Under the pieces are notes generated by a model. The model saw only the letters and a program-made list of their open reading frames with translations, searched no databases and had not been told where the DNA came from. A stretch of 64,000 nucleotides of DNA from Alkalithermobacter paradoxus (lineage in GTDB: Bacteria > Bacillota > Clostridia > Peptostreptococcales > Peptostreptococcaceae): NCBI GenBank assembly GCA_002029295.1, contig MZGW01000001.1, positions 485,429 to 549,428 of the forward strand, read 5' to 3'. Shown in pieces: positions 17,381 through 25,980 of the stretch. Every line of letters begins with the position of its first letter. Positions within the stretch are counted from its first letter, which is position 1. Position numbers and translations under genes: made by a program.

Positions 17381-17983
17381 TTATGCACCAACCTTTCCAT
17401 TATTAATAAATAATTTGTAGTGTTTTATTAAATATAAAAAATTTCTAATCCTAATATCAAATGAACCTTTGAAATAAATTTTGAATTCTTTTTTTTCAAA
17501 TCCTGGATGTACTCTTAATGACATATATTTAGCATCTATATGTATATGTATCAAGCTATATATAAAGTGAATTATATTGAATATGATAATAGTTGAAAAA
17601 ACATTATTATCACGAATATCTATTTCGCTTATCACTTCTTTTATTTTTATTTTCTTATATAGATAACTAAATATTTCCTTATACTTGTCATAATTACTTA
17701 GTATGGTTTTTATATCTATTCTGTCTTTTTGTTCATTAACTAAGTTGCCTTCTAAAGATGTCCTTTTTGATACTTTAAACTTTACTCCCTCCTTGTTTGC
17801 ATTTAAGTCTACAAATGGAATTTCTTTTTTGTATCTTACAAGACCATAAAGAGCACTTATGTTTATTACTACTTCGTCATTTTCTCCGTTTTTTAGTAAT
17901 TTTATACTCATTTTAACTTTCGAATTTACTATCAAAAATACAATAATTAAAATTGCTACAAAAACTATTATATATGTATTCAT
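17381..17983 (-). CDS. DUF2953 membrane protein (YtfI-like)
   Basis: A 200-residue protein beginning with one membrane segment (IIVFVAILIIVFLIV), then a beta-rich region (VVINISALYGLVRYKKEIPFV) and a C-terminal half with hydrophobic patches, as in DUF2953. Function is unknown but the family is nearly always upstream of ytfJ, so a role in sporulation is likely by association. Last bases abut ytfJ. The start ATG at 17983 lacks an obvious strong ribosome site in the AT-rich leader. Confidence 0.85.
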   Translation of the reverse strand: MNTYIIVFVAILIIVFLIVNSKVKMSIKLLKNGENDEVVINISALYGLVRYKKEIPFVDLNANKEGVKFKVSKRTSLEGNLVNEQKDRIDIKTILSNYDKYKEIFSYLYKKIKIKEVISEIDIRDNNVFSTIIIFNIIHFIYSLIHIHIDAKYMSLRVHPGFEKKEFKIYFKGSFDIRIRNFLYLIKHYKLFINNGKVGA

Positions 17984-18047
17984 ACTAGCTATTATTTACA
18001 AAAAATATAAAAATAATCAGTACGAAAAATATTTTTTACTTAAAGTA

Positions 18048-18137
18048 TTGACTTTTTTTAAATTTAGTTTATATTATATATGGTAAACAAAAAGTTTACT
18101 TTTAGGAAATAGCACTTATAATAAACTTAGAGTTTAC
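18048..18137 (+). promoter_or_regulatory. Promoter and tandem palindromic operators of the polyamine operon
   Basis: A -35 TTGACT (18048-18053) precedes a TATATTAT -10 region near 18070-18077. Two inverted repeats follow: GTAAAC-N5-GTTTAC at 18083-18099 and TAAAC-N5-GTTTA at 18122-18136, centred about 38 bases apart. Their position downstream of the promoter and just ahead of an XRE regulator gene suggests autorepression. Confidence 0.7.
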
Positions 18138-18175
18138 TAAGTATATTTTTTTGCCTTTTATTAGGAGTGGTTATT

Positions 18176-18715
18176 TTGAGAATAGGAGAAAAGATCAAAG
18201 AACTTAGAATACTTAATGAATTAACTCAAGAAGAGCTTGCACAAAGGTGTGACTTAACTAAAGGATTTATATCAAAAATTGAAAGAGATATAACTTCTCC
18301 TTCTATTGCAACGCTTATGGATATCTTAGAGGCACTTGGAACTGATCTTAAATCGTTTTTTAATGAATCAGCAGAAGAAAAGATAGTATATACAAAAGAT
18401 GATATATACGAATCTTCAAATGAAGATTTAAAACATACTATACATTGGTTAATTCCAAACTCTCAAAAACACATTATGGAACCTATATTGATAGATATTG
18501 AGCCTAACGGTACAACAAATATTGATAGACCTCATAATGGTGAAGAATTTGGATATGTAACAAGAGGTGTAATTACCCTTTGTATAGGCAAGAAAAAGTT
18601 CAAGGTAAAAAAAGGCGAAAGCTTTTATTTCACTCCTCATAAGGAGCATTATATAATAAATAATTCAAACAAGATTGCTACTGTATTGTGGGTTTCAAGC
18701 CCGCCGTCTTTTTAG
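18176..18715 (+). CDS. XRE-cupin transcriptional regulator (PuuR-like) of polyamine genes
   Basis: About 179 residues. The N-terminal half is a lambda-repressor-like helix-turn-helix ([30 protein letters not shown]), and the C-terminal half is a cupin barrel ([19 protein letters not shown]...[16 protein letters not shown]) that in relatives binds a small ligand. It heads a run with speD, speE and speB, so polyamines are the likely effectors. TTG at 18176 lies 8 bases from AGGAG and is preferred over GTG at 18167. Probably binds the two palindromes upstream (inference). Confidence 0.88.
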   Translation: MRIGEKIKELRILNELTQEELAQRCDLTKGFISKIERDITSPSIATLMDILEALGTDLKSFFNESAEEKIVYTKDDIYESSNEDLKHTIHWLIPNSQKHIMEPILIDIEPNGTTNIDRPHNGEEFGYVTRGVITLCIGKKKFKVKKGESFYFTPHKEHYIINNSNKIATVLWVSSPPSF

Positions 18716-18740
18716 CAAATTAAGAAAGGAGAATTTTAAT

Positions 18741-19154
18741 ATGAAAATCGAACAATTAGGAAGACACATTTTAGCTGAGTTTTATAACTGTGATAAGGAA
18801 TTATTAAATGATCATAAACTGATCGAAAAATTTATGGTAGAAGCTGCAGAAGAATCTAAGGCTACTGTTGTTACTAGCAATTTCCACTTATTTAATCCTT
18901 GGGGAGTTAGTGGTGTTGTTGTAATTCAGGAATCTCACTTAACTATTCATACTTGGCCAGAGTACGGATATGCTGCTGTTGACTTCTTCACTTGTGGTGA
19001 TGAGGTTAATCCTTGGACTGCGTTCCAATATATGAAAGATAAATTAAAAGCTGAAATATCTGAAACTACAGAAGTTCCAAGAGGTATTGTTGACAAGATT
19101 AAACTTCATTCTAAAGAAGAAATAAATCCAACTAGCTTTAAAGCTACTGTATAA
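18741..19154 (+). CDS. speD: S-adenosylmethionine decarboxylase proenzyme
   Basis: A 137-residue class 1B (SpeH-type) AdoMetDC. The self-cleavage site is [12 protein letters not shown]: the Glu64-Ser65 bond breaks to give a pyruvoyl cofactor on Ser65. His and Cys needed for processing and catalysis (HTWPE, FFTCGD) are present. It supplies decarboxylated SAM, the aminopropyl donor for the spermidine synthase encoded next. Start ATG 18741 after AGAAAGGAG. Twenty-five bases after the regulator gene, so co-transcribed. Confidence 0.96.
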   Translation: MKIEQLGRHILAEFYNCDKELLNDHKLIEKFMVEAAEESKATVVTSNFHLFNPWGVSGVVVIQESHLTIHTWPEYGYAAVDFFTCGDEVNPWTAFQYMKDKLKAEISETTEVPRGIVDKIKLHSKEEINPTSFKATV

Positions 19155-19201
19155 TATATTTTCAGTTTTTTAGGATATTATTTCATAGTTTTGAGAAAAT
19201 T

Positions 19202-19228
19202 AAACCTGTACCCTGTGGTACAGGTTTT
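19202..19228 (+). terminator. Hairpin between speD and speE (terminator or attenuator)
   Basis: Perfect 11-bp stem AAACCTGTACC / GGTACAGGTTT with 4-base loop followed by TTTTGTGT. It may uncouple speE-speB from the regulator and speD. Confidence 0.7.
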
Positions 19229-19269
19229 GTGTCGCAAAATATAATTAACAATTTTTAGGAGGTTATACT

Positions 19270-20127
19270 ATGGAGCTATGGTACACAGAACAACATACAG
19301 ATAATGTTAATTTTTCACTTAAAGTTAAGAATCATTTATTTAGTGGACAAAGTGAATTCCAAAAGTTAGATGTTTTAGATACATATGAGTACGGAAAACT
19401 AATGACATTAGACGGACTTGTTATGGTTACAGAAAAAGATGAGTTTGTTTATCACGATATGATAGTACATGTTCCAATGGCAGTTAATCCTAACATCAAA
19501 AACGTATTAGTTATAGGCGGTGGAGATGGCGGAACTGTAAGAGAGCTTATGAGATACAACTCTATCGAGCATGTTGATATGGTTGAAATCGATAAGTTAG
19601 TTTGCGATGCTGCTAAAGAGTTCTTCCCTACTATTTCTTGTGACCTTGAAAATCCAAGAGTAAATCTTTTATATGAAGATGGAGTTAAATTTGTTGAAGA
19701 ATCTGAAGATGGAAAATACGACCTTATAATAATAGATTCTACTGATCCTATAGGACCTGGAGAAGGATTATTCACTACTTCGTTCTATACAAATTGTCAT
19801 AGAATATTAAAAGAAGATGGAATACTTGTAAACCAAAATGAGTCTGTATTCTATGAGCCAAATCAAGATGCAGCTATGAAAGCTAATTCTAAGCTTAAGA
19901 AGATATTTCCTTTAGTTAAGGTATATCAAGCATGCATACCTACTTATCCATCTGGATACTGGTTATTTGGATTTGCTTCTAAAAAGTATGATCCTATAAA
20001 AGACTTAGATGCTGCTAAATGGAATGAATTAGGTATTAAGACTAAATACTACAATACTGATCTACATGTTGGATCATTTGCTTTACCAAACTTTGTAAAG
20101 GAGTTTTTTGAAAATGGAACTATTTAA
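19270..20127 (+). CDS. speE: Spermidine synthase (polyamine aminopropyltransferase)
   Basis: A 285-residue enzyme that transfers an aminopropyl group from decarboxylated SAM to putrescine. Clear motifs are VIGGGDGGTVREL (co-substrate site), VEIDKLVCD, YEDGVKFV and the catalytic IIDSTDPIGPGEGLF. Length is typical for bacterial SpeE. Start ATG with GGAGG 7 bases upstream. The 3' end overlaps speB. Confidence 0.97.
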   Translation: MELWYTEQHTDNVNFSLKVKNHLFSGQSEFQKLDVLDTYEYGKLMTLDGLVMVTEKDEFVYHDMIVHVPMAVNPNIKNVLVIGGGDGGTVRELMRYNSIEHVDMVEIDKLVCDAAKEFFPTISCDLENPRVNLLYEDGVKFVEESEDGKYDLIIIDSTDPIGPGEGLFTTSFYTNCHRILKEDGILVNQNESVFYEPNQDAAMKANSKLKKIFPLVKVYQACIPTYPSGYWLFGFASKKYDPIKDLDAAKWNELGIKTKYYNTDLHVGSFALPNFVKEFFENGTI

Positions 20128-20962
20128 TAGCTATAGTTTTATTGGATGTGAACATTCTTTTGAAGATTCTGATATAGTAATGTTTGGTGCTCCATTTGAT
20201 GGAACTTGCTCTTTTAGACCTGGATCAAGATTTGCAGGTTACAGAATAAGAGTTGAATCTTTCGGTCTTGAAACTTACAGCCCTTATTTAGATAAAGATC
20301 TTTTAGATAAGAAAGTATGTGACTCAGGAGATTTAGAGCTTCCATTTGGAAATAAACATAGAGTTTTGGATATGATATATGATTACTCTAAGCAGATAGT
20401 AGAAGCTAATAAGAAGCCTTTAATGATAGGTGGAGAGCATTTAGTTTCTATATCTACAATAAAAGCTCTTTATGAAAAACATAAAGACCTTGTGATACTT
20501 CACTTTGATGCTCATACAGATCTTAGAGATGATTATATGGGAGAGCCTTTATCTCATGCTACAGTTATAAAAAGAGCTTGGGATTTACTTGGAGATAACA
20601 AGATATATCAATTTGGAATTAGATCTGGTCTTAAAGATGAATTTAATTGGGCTAATGAAGGTCATACTCATTTAAATAAATTTGATACATCTACTTTGAA
20701 AGATGTTGTTGAGAAAATAAAGGATAAACCTGTTTATGTTACTATAGACCTTGATATATTAGACCCTTCTATATTCCCTGGAACAGGAACTCCTGAACCT
20801 GGCGGAATTACTTTCAAGGAAATGATGGACGCTATAAAGCTTATGTCTAATTTAAATATAGTTGGAGCAGATGTTGTTGAGCTTGCTCCCGATTATGACC
20901 CTACAGGAGTGTCTACTGCTGTAGCTTGCAAAATAATAAGAGAGATGTTGCTTTGCTTATAA
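20114..20962 (+). CDS. speB: Agmatinase
   Basis: A 282-residue ureohydrolase converting agmatine to putrescine and urea. Binuclear manganese ligands are seen in GGEHLVS, HFDAHTDLRDDY and the DLDILDP segment. Starts inside the end of speE (ATG 20114, or TTG 20108), showing translational coupling. It makes the putrescine used by SpeE. No arginine decarboxylase gene is in the cluster, so agmatine must come from elsewhere. Confidence 0.95.
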   Translation: MELFNSYSFIGCEHSFEDSDIVMFGAPFDGTCSFRPGSRFAGYRIRVESFGLETYSPYLDKDLLDKKVCDSGDLELPFGNKHRVLDMIYDYSKQIVEANKKPLMIGGEHLVSISTIKALYEKHKDLVILHFDAHTDLRDDYMGEPLSHATVIKRAWDLLGDNKIYQFGIRSGLKDEFNWANEGHTHLNKFDTSTLKDVVEKIKDKPVYVTIDLDILDPSIFPGTGTPEPGGITFKEMMDAIKLMSNLNIVGADVVELAPDYDPTGVSTAVACKIIREMLLCL

Positions 20963-20993
20963 AAATAGAGGCTTAATTTAAGCCTCTATTTTT
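20961..20993. terminator. Intrinsic terminator, bidirectional
   Basis: Stem AAAAATAGAGGCTTAA / TTAAGCCTCTATTTTT between the convergent speB and scpB genes; it contains the scpB stop at 20978. Confidence 0.88.
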
Positions 20994-21514
20994 TCTTCAA
21001 AAGTTTCTATATCTGGAAGAGCTTTTATTGTGTCAAGTCCAAATACTTTAAGAAACTCATCAGTAGTTTTGTATAGTATAGGTTTTCCTATCTTATTTAG
21101 CCTACCCGCTTCTTTTATAAGATCATTTTCTACAAGCGTTGATATGGCTTTATCACACTTTACTCCTCTTATTTCTTCTATCTCTACCTTTGTTATAGGC
21201 TGCTTATATGCTATTATTGTTAAAGTTTCAAGCGTAGCTTGAGTTAAGCTTTTCTTTTTCTTTGGCTCTAACATTTTCTTTACATATTCTTCATAGTCTT
21301 TGTTAGTGCACATTTGATATTTTTCTTCTATTTTAAGTATCTGAATACCTCTTTTATTCTCATTGTATTCACTTCTTAACTCTTCAATAGCTTCTACAAC
21401 ATCTTTTACATTTATTTCTTCTCCTATAACACTTCTTATATCCTTAGCACTTATAGGATCTGCAAATGCAAATAATATCGACTCTATAACATGTTTTATT
21501 TTTATATTCTCCAT
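20978..21514 (-). CDS. scpB: Segregation and condensation protein B
   Basis: A 178-residue ScpB with two winged-helix domains: IKHVIESILFAFADPISAKDI at the N-terminus and TLETLTIIAYKQPITKVEIEEIRGVKCDKAIS in the second. ScpB dimers bind ScpA and the SMC ATPase in chromosome condensation. Four bases after scpA, so one operon. Confidence 0.96.
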   Translation of the reverse strand: MENIKIKHVIESILFAFADPISAKDIRSVIGEEINVKDVVEAIEELRSEYNENKRGIQILKIEEKYQMCTNKDYEEYVKKMLEPKKKKSLTQATLETLTIIAYKQPITKVEIEEIRGVKCDKAISTLVENDLIKEAGRLNKIGKPILYKTTDEFLKVFGLDTIKALPDIETFEEKIEA

Positions 21515-21518
21515 ACAA

Positions 21519-22220
21519 TCACTCTGCCCTCTTTATCAGTATATCTGAAAAAAATGTATCTTGATTTATTACTATTTCTTTAGTCTTTATTAGTTCTAAA
21601 AGAGATAAGAATGTAACTATTATCTCCTCTTTATCTTCACTCTTTATTAATTCTTTAAAAGATAATTTTCCTTCTTTATTTATCCTAAATCTAACATAAT
21701 TTATTTGGTCCTCAAGAGATATTGTTTGAACCTTATATATCCTAGGGAATGTGTCATCTTTAACTTGTTTTTCTTTAAGAAGACTCGGCAAGAAATTAAT
21801 TAACATATCTACACTAAGGTTTGTTAAATCTATTTTCTCTTCTTGAAAGAATTCTTCTCTTTTTCTAAAGAACACTCCACTTCCTTCATCTTGTCTATTT
21901 CTTAGAAACTGTGATGCATTTTTAAATTTCTTATATACAATTAATCTTTCTATAAGTTCTTCTCTTGGATCTATTTCATCTTCTTCAGTTTTCTTAAATA
22001 ATAGATATTTAGACTTCATTTCTAGAAGTTTTGATGCCATTATTACAAATTCACTAGCTATCTCAAGATCCATTTTCTCCATTTCTTTCATATAACTTAT
22101 ATATTGGTCTGTTATCTGCGAGATAGATATATCATATATATCTATCTTATTTTTTACTATTAGATCATATAAAAGATCTAGTGGGCCTTCGTATGCTTTT
22201 AAAGATATATTATATCCCAT
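21519..22220 (-). CDS. scpA: Segregation and condensation protein A (kleisin)
   Basis: A 233-residue kleisin bridging SMC heads. It opens with the conserved YEGPLDLLYDLIVKNKIDIYDI, followed by FVIMASKLLEMKSKYLLF, and ends in a winged-helix (TFLSLLELIKTKEIVINQD) that contacts SMC. Start ATG after AGGAGGAAG. Ten bases from the upstream M50 protease gene. Confidence 0.96.
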   Translation of the reverse strand: MGYNISLKAYEGPLDLLYDLIVKNKIDIYDISISQITDQYISYMKEMEKMDLEIASEFVIMASKLLEMKSKYLLFKKTEEDEIDPREELIERLIVYKKFKNASQFLRNRQDEGSGVFFRKREEFFQEEKIDLTNLSVDMLINFLPSLLKEKQVKDDTFPRIYKVQTISLEDQINYVRFRINKEGKLSFKELIKSEDKEEIIVTFLSLLELIKTKEIVINQDTFFSDILIKRAE

Positions 22221-22230
22221 CTTCCTCCTC

Positions 22231-22827
22231 CTATATAAATAAAGCTACTATACCACTTATAACAGTATATATAGGCGTAATTAGTAGTCCTATTTTATTT
22301 GTAAAAACTAAAAGTAGTAATATTATAGATCCCATTTCTTCATATTTAAAGTAATATCTTTTGAAATTACTTGGAATAATTGATAATAGTATTTTAGAAC
22401 CATCTAAAGGTGGGATTGGAAGTAGATTAAACGATGCAAACATAATATTAAATCTAAATGCATAAGATAATATCCTATTTAATGCATACATATTTAAAAC
22501 AGTATACTGAATCTTAATTATATATATAATTAGTATCGATGTAATTATATTAAATATCGGTCCTGCAATGCTAACTAAGAATATCCCAAGTCTCCTATTT
22601 TTGAAATTCCTATCATCTATTGGAACAGGTTTTGCCCACCCAAACCTAGCTATAAACATAACCAGCATACCAAGTGCATCTATATGTTTGAAAGGATCTA
22701 ATGTTAATCTACCGTATCTTTTAGCAGTATCATCTCCTAGCATATATGCTGTAAGTGCATGTCCAAACTCATGTACAGAAATAGCAATTAAAATACCAGG
22801 TATTTGCTCTAATATATTAATAATCAA
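22231..22827 (-). CDS. Site-2 protease family membrane protein (M50, YwhC-like)
   Basis: A 198-residue intramembrane metalloprotease homologue. The zinc motif HEFGHALTAYMLGD is near residue 19 and the distal ligand region is FNLLPIPPLDGSKIL (Asn-Pro-x-x-x-x-Asp type); about five membrane segments. TTG start (22827) with GAGGTG five bases before. Relatives commonly precede scpA in Firmicutes; substrate unknown. Confidence 0.92.
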   Translation of the reverse strand: MIINILEQIPGILIAISVHEFGHALTAYMLGDDTAKRYGRLTLDPFKHIDALGMLVMFIARFGWAKPVPIDDRNFKNRRLGIFLVSIAGPIFNIITSILIIYIIKIQYTVLNMYALNRILSYAFRFNIMFASFNLLPIPPLDGSKILLSIIPSNFKRYYFKYEEMGSIILLLLVFTNKIGLLITPIYTVISGIVALFI

Positions 22828-22901
22828 TATTTCACCTCTTTTATTTTTTAGCTTTTATCATAGTTAGTATTATAGCAAAAATGAAAAATGTTTTGAATAG
22901 A

Positions 22902-22933
22902 AAAAACAGATAGAGATTACCCTATCTGTTTTT
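22902..22933 (-). terminator. Intrinsic terminator of the TVP38 gene
   Basis: Perfect 12-bp stem AAAAACAGATAG / CTATCTGTTTTT directly after the stop at 22935. Confidence 0.88.
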
Positions 22934-22934
22934 A

Positions 22935-23627
22935 TTATAGATTTACACCCTTTTTCTTTTGTAACCATCCTGGAATTAAAGAAACGATAACAAAGAATAT
23001 AGCTCCTATTCCTAGGTACATAAATGTCTTTTTCATATCTCCTTCGCCACTAGCAATAGATCCTGCCATGAAAGTAAATGCTGCAGCTCCTGGAAGCATG
23101 CATATGAAAGAAACTATAATATATGTTACTAAATTGATTTTAGTTAATCCGTACGCAAAGTTTTGAAGATTGTATGGGAATACTGGAACTAATCTAGTTA
23201 TCATAAGCATTCTCCAACCTTGTTTTTCAACACCTTCATCTATTTTCTTGAATTGCTCGTTTCCTTCAACCCATCCTTCTACCATGCTTCTTGCAGCATA
23301 TCTAGCAACTAAGAAAGCTAAAGTACCACCAATAGTTGCTCCTGTTGCAGCCCATAAAGCACCCATTATAGGTCCAAATGCAAATCCTGCTAAAAGAGCA
23401 ATAGGTAATCCTGGTAAAAAGAATAGTGCGGCAACACTATAAAGTAATATATATATGATAGGTCCCATAATTCCAAATCCATTGATCCAATTCTTTAGGT
23501 TTTGAAGATTTTCTATACTTATATATTGGAATAACCCAAACTGCCTCATTAAAATTATAACTATAGCAAAGACTGCAACTATTCCAATTAACTTACCTTT
23601 TCCAGCTTTTTTTTCTTCGCCTTTCAT
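22935..23627 (-). CDS. TVP38/TMEM64 family membrane protein (YdjX/YdjZ-like)
   Basis: A 230-residue polytopic protein with about six membrane segments and the VTT/SNARE-associated signature (YILLYSVAALFFLPGLPIALLAGFAFGP, TGATIGGTLAFLVARY, MLMITRLVPVFPYNLQNFAYG). The molecular role of the family is unsettled; relatives act in lipid or substrate movement across membranes. In E. coli ydjX and ydjZ sit in one operon with ynjBCDE; here the next gene upstream is a ynjE-like rhodanese, 51 bases away with a hairpin between. Confidence 0.9.
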   Translation of the reverse strand: MKGEEKKAGKGKLIGIVAVFAIVIILMRQFGLFQYISIENLQNLKNWINGFGIMGPIIYILLYSVAALFFLPGLPIALLAGFAFGPIMGALWAATGATIGGTLAFLVARYAARSMVEGWVEGNEQFKKIDEGVEKQGWRMLMITRLVPVFPYNLQNFAYGLTKINLVTYIIVSFICMLPGAAAFTFMAGSIASGEGDMKKTFMYLGIGAIFFVIVSLIPGWLQKKKGVNL

Positions 23628-23651
23628 GATTGTACCTCCTTATTTGTTATG

Positions 23652-23677
23652 AAAATAGGGGGCATGCCCCCTATTTT
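23652..23677 (-). terminator. GC-rich hairpin between rhodanese and TVP38 genes
   Basis: Self-complementary AAAATAGGGGGC / GCCCCCTATTTT immediately after the rhodanese stop. It may partly terminate the transcript or protect a processed end. Confidence 0.65.
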
Positions 23678-23678
23678 A

Positions 23679-24650
23679 TTATTTTAAAGCTCCTGTTTCT
23701 ACTTCTACATCTTGAGTTGCACTCCACTCAATCCAAGAACCATCGTAGTTCTTAACATTTTCATATCCTAAAAGTTGAGTTAAAACAAATGTAGTATGAG
23801 CAGATCTAACTGCTGATTGACAGTATGCTATTATAGTTTTATCTTTAGTTATTCCATGTTCTTCAAATAAAGCTTTTAATTCTTCTGCAGTTTTGAATGT
23901 ATCATCTGCTCCATCGCCTGTATTTAATGTATTTACATATTCAAGCCATACAGACGTTGGTATTCTTCCTGCTCTTGGCACATCTCCTAAACGTTTTTCA
24001 CCTGTAGCTTCTTCTAATGAACGAGTATCAAGTATTATTACATTTGGATCGTTAATAGCTGCTTTTACATCTTCTATAGTAGCTAACTTACTTTTGTTTT
24101 CTGGATTAGGGAATTTGAATTCTGTTGGTGTTACAGCTGGTCTTGCTCCTGTTCTAGTTGGAAGTCCTGCTGCTCTCCATCCATTTAATCCACCATCTAT
24201 TAATTTTATGTTGTCATATCCATACATATCTAATATCCACCAAAGTCTTGCAGCGTCATAATCACCTTTTGCATCGTATGCAAGTATTAAAGTTTCGTTA
24301 TCTACACCTATACTTCCTAAGAATTCTTCCATTTGCTCTCTTGTTGCTGCCATTCCACCAAATTGGTGATCTTTATTTTCGTATGCTGGTCTCCATATAT
24401 CTATAGCTCCTGGAATATGTCCTAAAACATACTCAGCTGTTGGTCTTATGTCAACAAGAACAACTTTTTCGTCACTTTCAAGTATTTCGTTAGCTTCAAT
24501 AGCGCTTATAAGTATGTCTTGATTGTAGTAGTCAGCATACTTTCCTTTTTGTTCTTTTAATTCTTCTTCAGACTTTACGTCTACTTTGCTACATCCCACT
24601 GCTCCAACTGTAAGCATTAGAGATAAAGCTAGTGCTAAAACCTTTTTCAT
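23679..24650 (-). CDS. Secreted lipoprotein rhodanese (thiosulfate sulfurtransferase-like, YnjE-like)
   Basis: A 323-residue lipoprotein: signal peptide with lipobox ending at Cys20 (LTVGAVGC), then two rhodanese domains. The N-terminal domain (DILISAIEANEIL...LVDIRPTAEYVLGHIPGA) has Asp (LAYDAKGDYDAARLWW) where the active Cys would be; the second has Cys277 in the loop CQSAVR, different from the CRxGxR of rhodanese and CGSGVT of mercaptopyruvate sulfurtransferase. It would act outside the membrane, moving sulfur from a donor such as thiosulfate. E. coli YnjE is likewise exported and linked to ynjBCD. Preceded by a clear sigma-A promoter and divergent from a LysR gene. Confidence 0.9.
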   Translation of the reverse strand: MKKVLALALSLMLTVGAVGCSKVDVKSEEELKEQKGKYADYYNQDILISAIEANEILESDEKVVLVDIRPTAEYVLGHIPGAIDIWRPAYENKDHQFGGMAATREQMEEFLGSIGVDNETLILAYDAKGDYDAARLWWILDMYGYDNIKLIDGGLNGWRAAGLPTRTGARPAVTPTEFKFPNPENKSKLATIEDVKAAINDPNVIILDTRSLEEATGEKRLGDVPRAGRIPTSVWLEYVNTLNTGDGADDTFKTAEELKALFEEHGITKDKTIIAYCQSAVRSAHTTFVLTQLLGYENVKNYDGSWIEWSATQDVEVETGALK

Positions 24651-24990
24651 CTTTTACCCTCCTTAAATTCGTTGGTTAATTATTTATCTTTTATCGGAAC
24701 GGATATGTATCCCGATAATAGACATATGTAATGAAATTTGTCCTTAACGCACTTCATATTATCTATCAAAATGATAATTCTGTCAAGTGCCTTATCTGTT
24801 ATTTATTATATTATAGATAATGTTAAAAATATAATAAGTAATAGTTATAGTATATAATAATAAATTATTAACGTTAAAAATTACACATAGTCAATTCTTG
24901 TCATCTATTTTAAAAACTTATTTATTAATTTTCGATTAATTATGATATAATTATATTCAATAACAAAAATAACTCATTATAGGTGATGAT
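24651..24990. promoter_or_regulatory. Divergent control region between rhodanese and LysR genes
   Basis: No gene is seen in these 340 bases. A strong minus-strand promoter lies at 24786-24758 (TTGACA, 17 bases, GATAAT). The untranslated leader that follows can fold: TATCGG ... CCGATA around 24696-24721 encloses a GGATACATATCC palindrome. The rest is AT-rich with no recognised riboswitch. LysR regulators normally bind between such divergent genes, so a site is expected here but I could not define one. Confidence 0.6.
24758..24786 (-). promoter_or_regulatory. Sigma-A promoter of the rhodanese-TVP38 unit
   Basis: TTGACA (24786-24781), 17-base spacer, GATAAT (24763-24758). The spacer contains a small TATC-ATTTT-GATA palindrome that could be an operator. 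Confidence 0.78.
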
Positions 24991-25878
24991 ATGAACTTGC
25001 AATATTTAAGATCTTTTTTCGTAACTGTAAAGCTAAATAGTATTTCTAAGGCGGCTAAAGTCTTACATCTTACACAACCTGGGCTTAGTATGCAAATACA
25101 ATCTCTTGAAAAGGACCTTGGAATAAGTCTATTAAATAGGAGCAATAGAGGTGTTGAACTTACAGAAGGAGGTAAAATAGTATTTGATTATGCTAATACC
25201 ATATTATCTTTGCAAGAAAATATAGATAGAGATTTAGAGAACCTAAAGGTAAATAGAAAGAATCTATTGATTGGATCATGTAAAGCTATAGGTGAATATG
25301 CACTTCCTTGTAGTATATATGTATTTAAGCAAGACCACAAAGATGTTGAGATTAATATGGAGATTTCTAATACAAGCGAAGTTATAGAAAACCTTATCAA
25401 TAGAAATATAAATATCGGTATTATTCATGGTGATATAAAAGAAAAAAACATACAAACAGTTAAGATAACTCAAGATAGATTGCTTTTAGTTACATCTTTG
25501 CCACTTATGAAAGATACTATAACATTAGATGAACTTGTTAAACTTCCTTTAATATTTAGGGAGCAAGGATCAGGAGTTAGAGACACAATAATAAAAGGAC
25601 TAAGTGATAGTTTGTCTATTGACAATCTTAACATAATATATGAACTTAATTCTATGGAAGCTATAAAGTCTTCTGTTATAGCAGGAAAGGGAATATCTTT
25701 TATACCAGAACTTAGTATAAAACGTGAACTTAAGGATGGTACACTTAAAAAGATAGATATAGAGAATATAGATCTAACTTGTGAATTTTATGTTGCTTAT
25801 AGAAAAGACTATTCTTTAAGTCCTTTCGAAAATGAATTTATAAAATTTATTAAATCTTCAAAGAGAGGTTTTTGTTAA
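24991..25878 (+). CDS. LysR-family transcriptional regulator (CysL/CysB-like)
   Basis: A 295-residue LysR protein: N-terminal winged helix (MNLQYLRSFFVTVKLNSISKAAKVLHLTQPGLSMQIQ) and an effector domain (LLIGSCKAIGEYALP, PLIFREQGSGVRDTIIKG, SMEAIKSSVIAGKGISFIPEL). The GSG(V/T)R segment and the SSVIAGKGISF region recur in sulfur-responsive members such as CysL. It is divergent from the rhodanese gene and next to a sulfur-transport cluster, so it likely regulates one or both; this is inference. Terminator at 25878-25907. Confidence 0.9.
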   Translation: MNLQYLRSFFVTVKLNSISKAAKVLHLTQPGLSMQIQSLEKDLGISLLNRSNRGVELTEGGKIVFDYANTILSLQENIDRDLENLKVNRKNLLIGSCKAIGEYALPCSIYVFKQDHKDVEINMEISNTSEVIENLINRNINIGIIHGDIKEKNIQTVKITQDRLLLVTSLPLMKDTITLDELVKLPLIFREQGSGVRDTIIKGLSDSLSIDNLNIIYELNSMEAIKSSVIAGKGISFIPELSIKRELKDGTLKKIDIENIDLTCEFYVAYRKDYSLSPFENEFIKFIKSSKRGFC

Positions 25879-25909
25879 AAATGCTGCGATAATTACCGCA
25901 GCATTTTTT
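25878..25909 (+). terminator. Intrinsic terminator after the LysR gene
   Basis: Perfect 11-bp stem AAAATGCTGCG / CGCAGCATTTT followed by a T run, overlapping the stop codon. Confidence 0.9.
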
Positions 25910-25980
25910 AATTAACATATATCAAAATACAAAAAAGTTCATATTATATAGTGTAAATTTCTTTAAAGAGAGGTAGCCCT

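Noticed and set aside
23893..24261. Plus-strand 122-aa frame within the rhodanese gene
   Set aside because: Shadow of a well-defined two-domain sulfurtransferase.
24696..24721. Hairpin in the rhodanese leader as a SAM or other riboswitch
   Set aside because: No S-box, K-turn or other conserved riboswitch core could be recognised.
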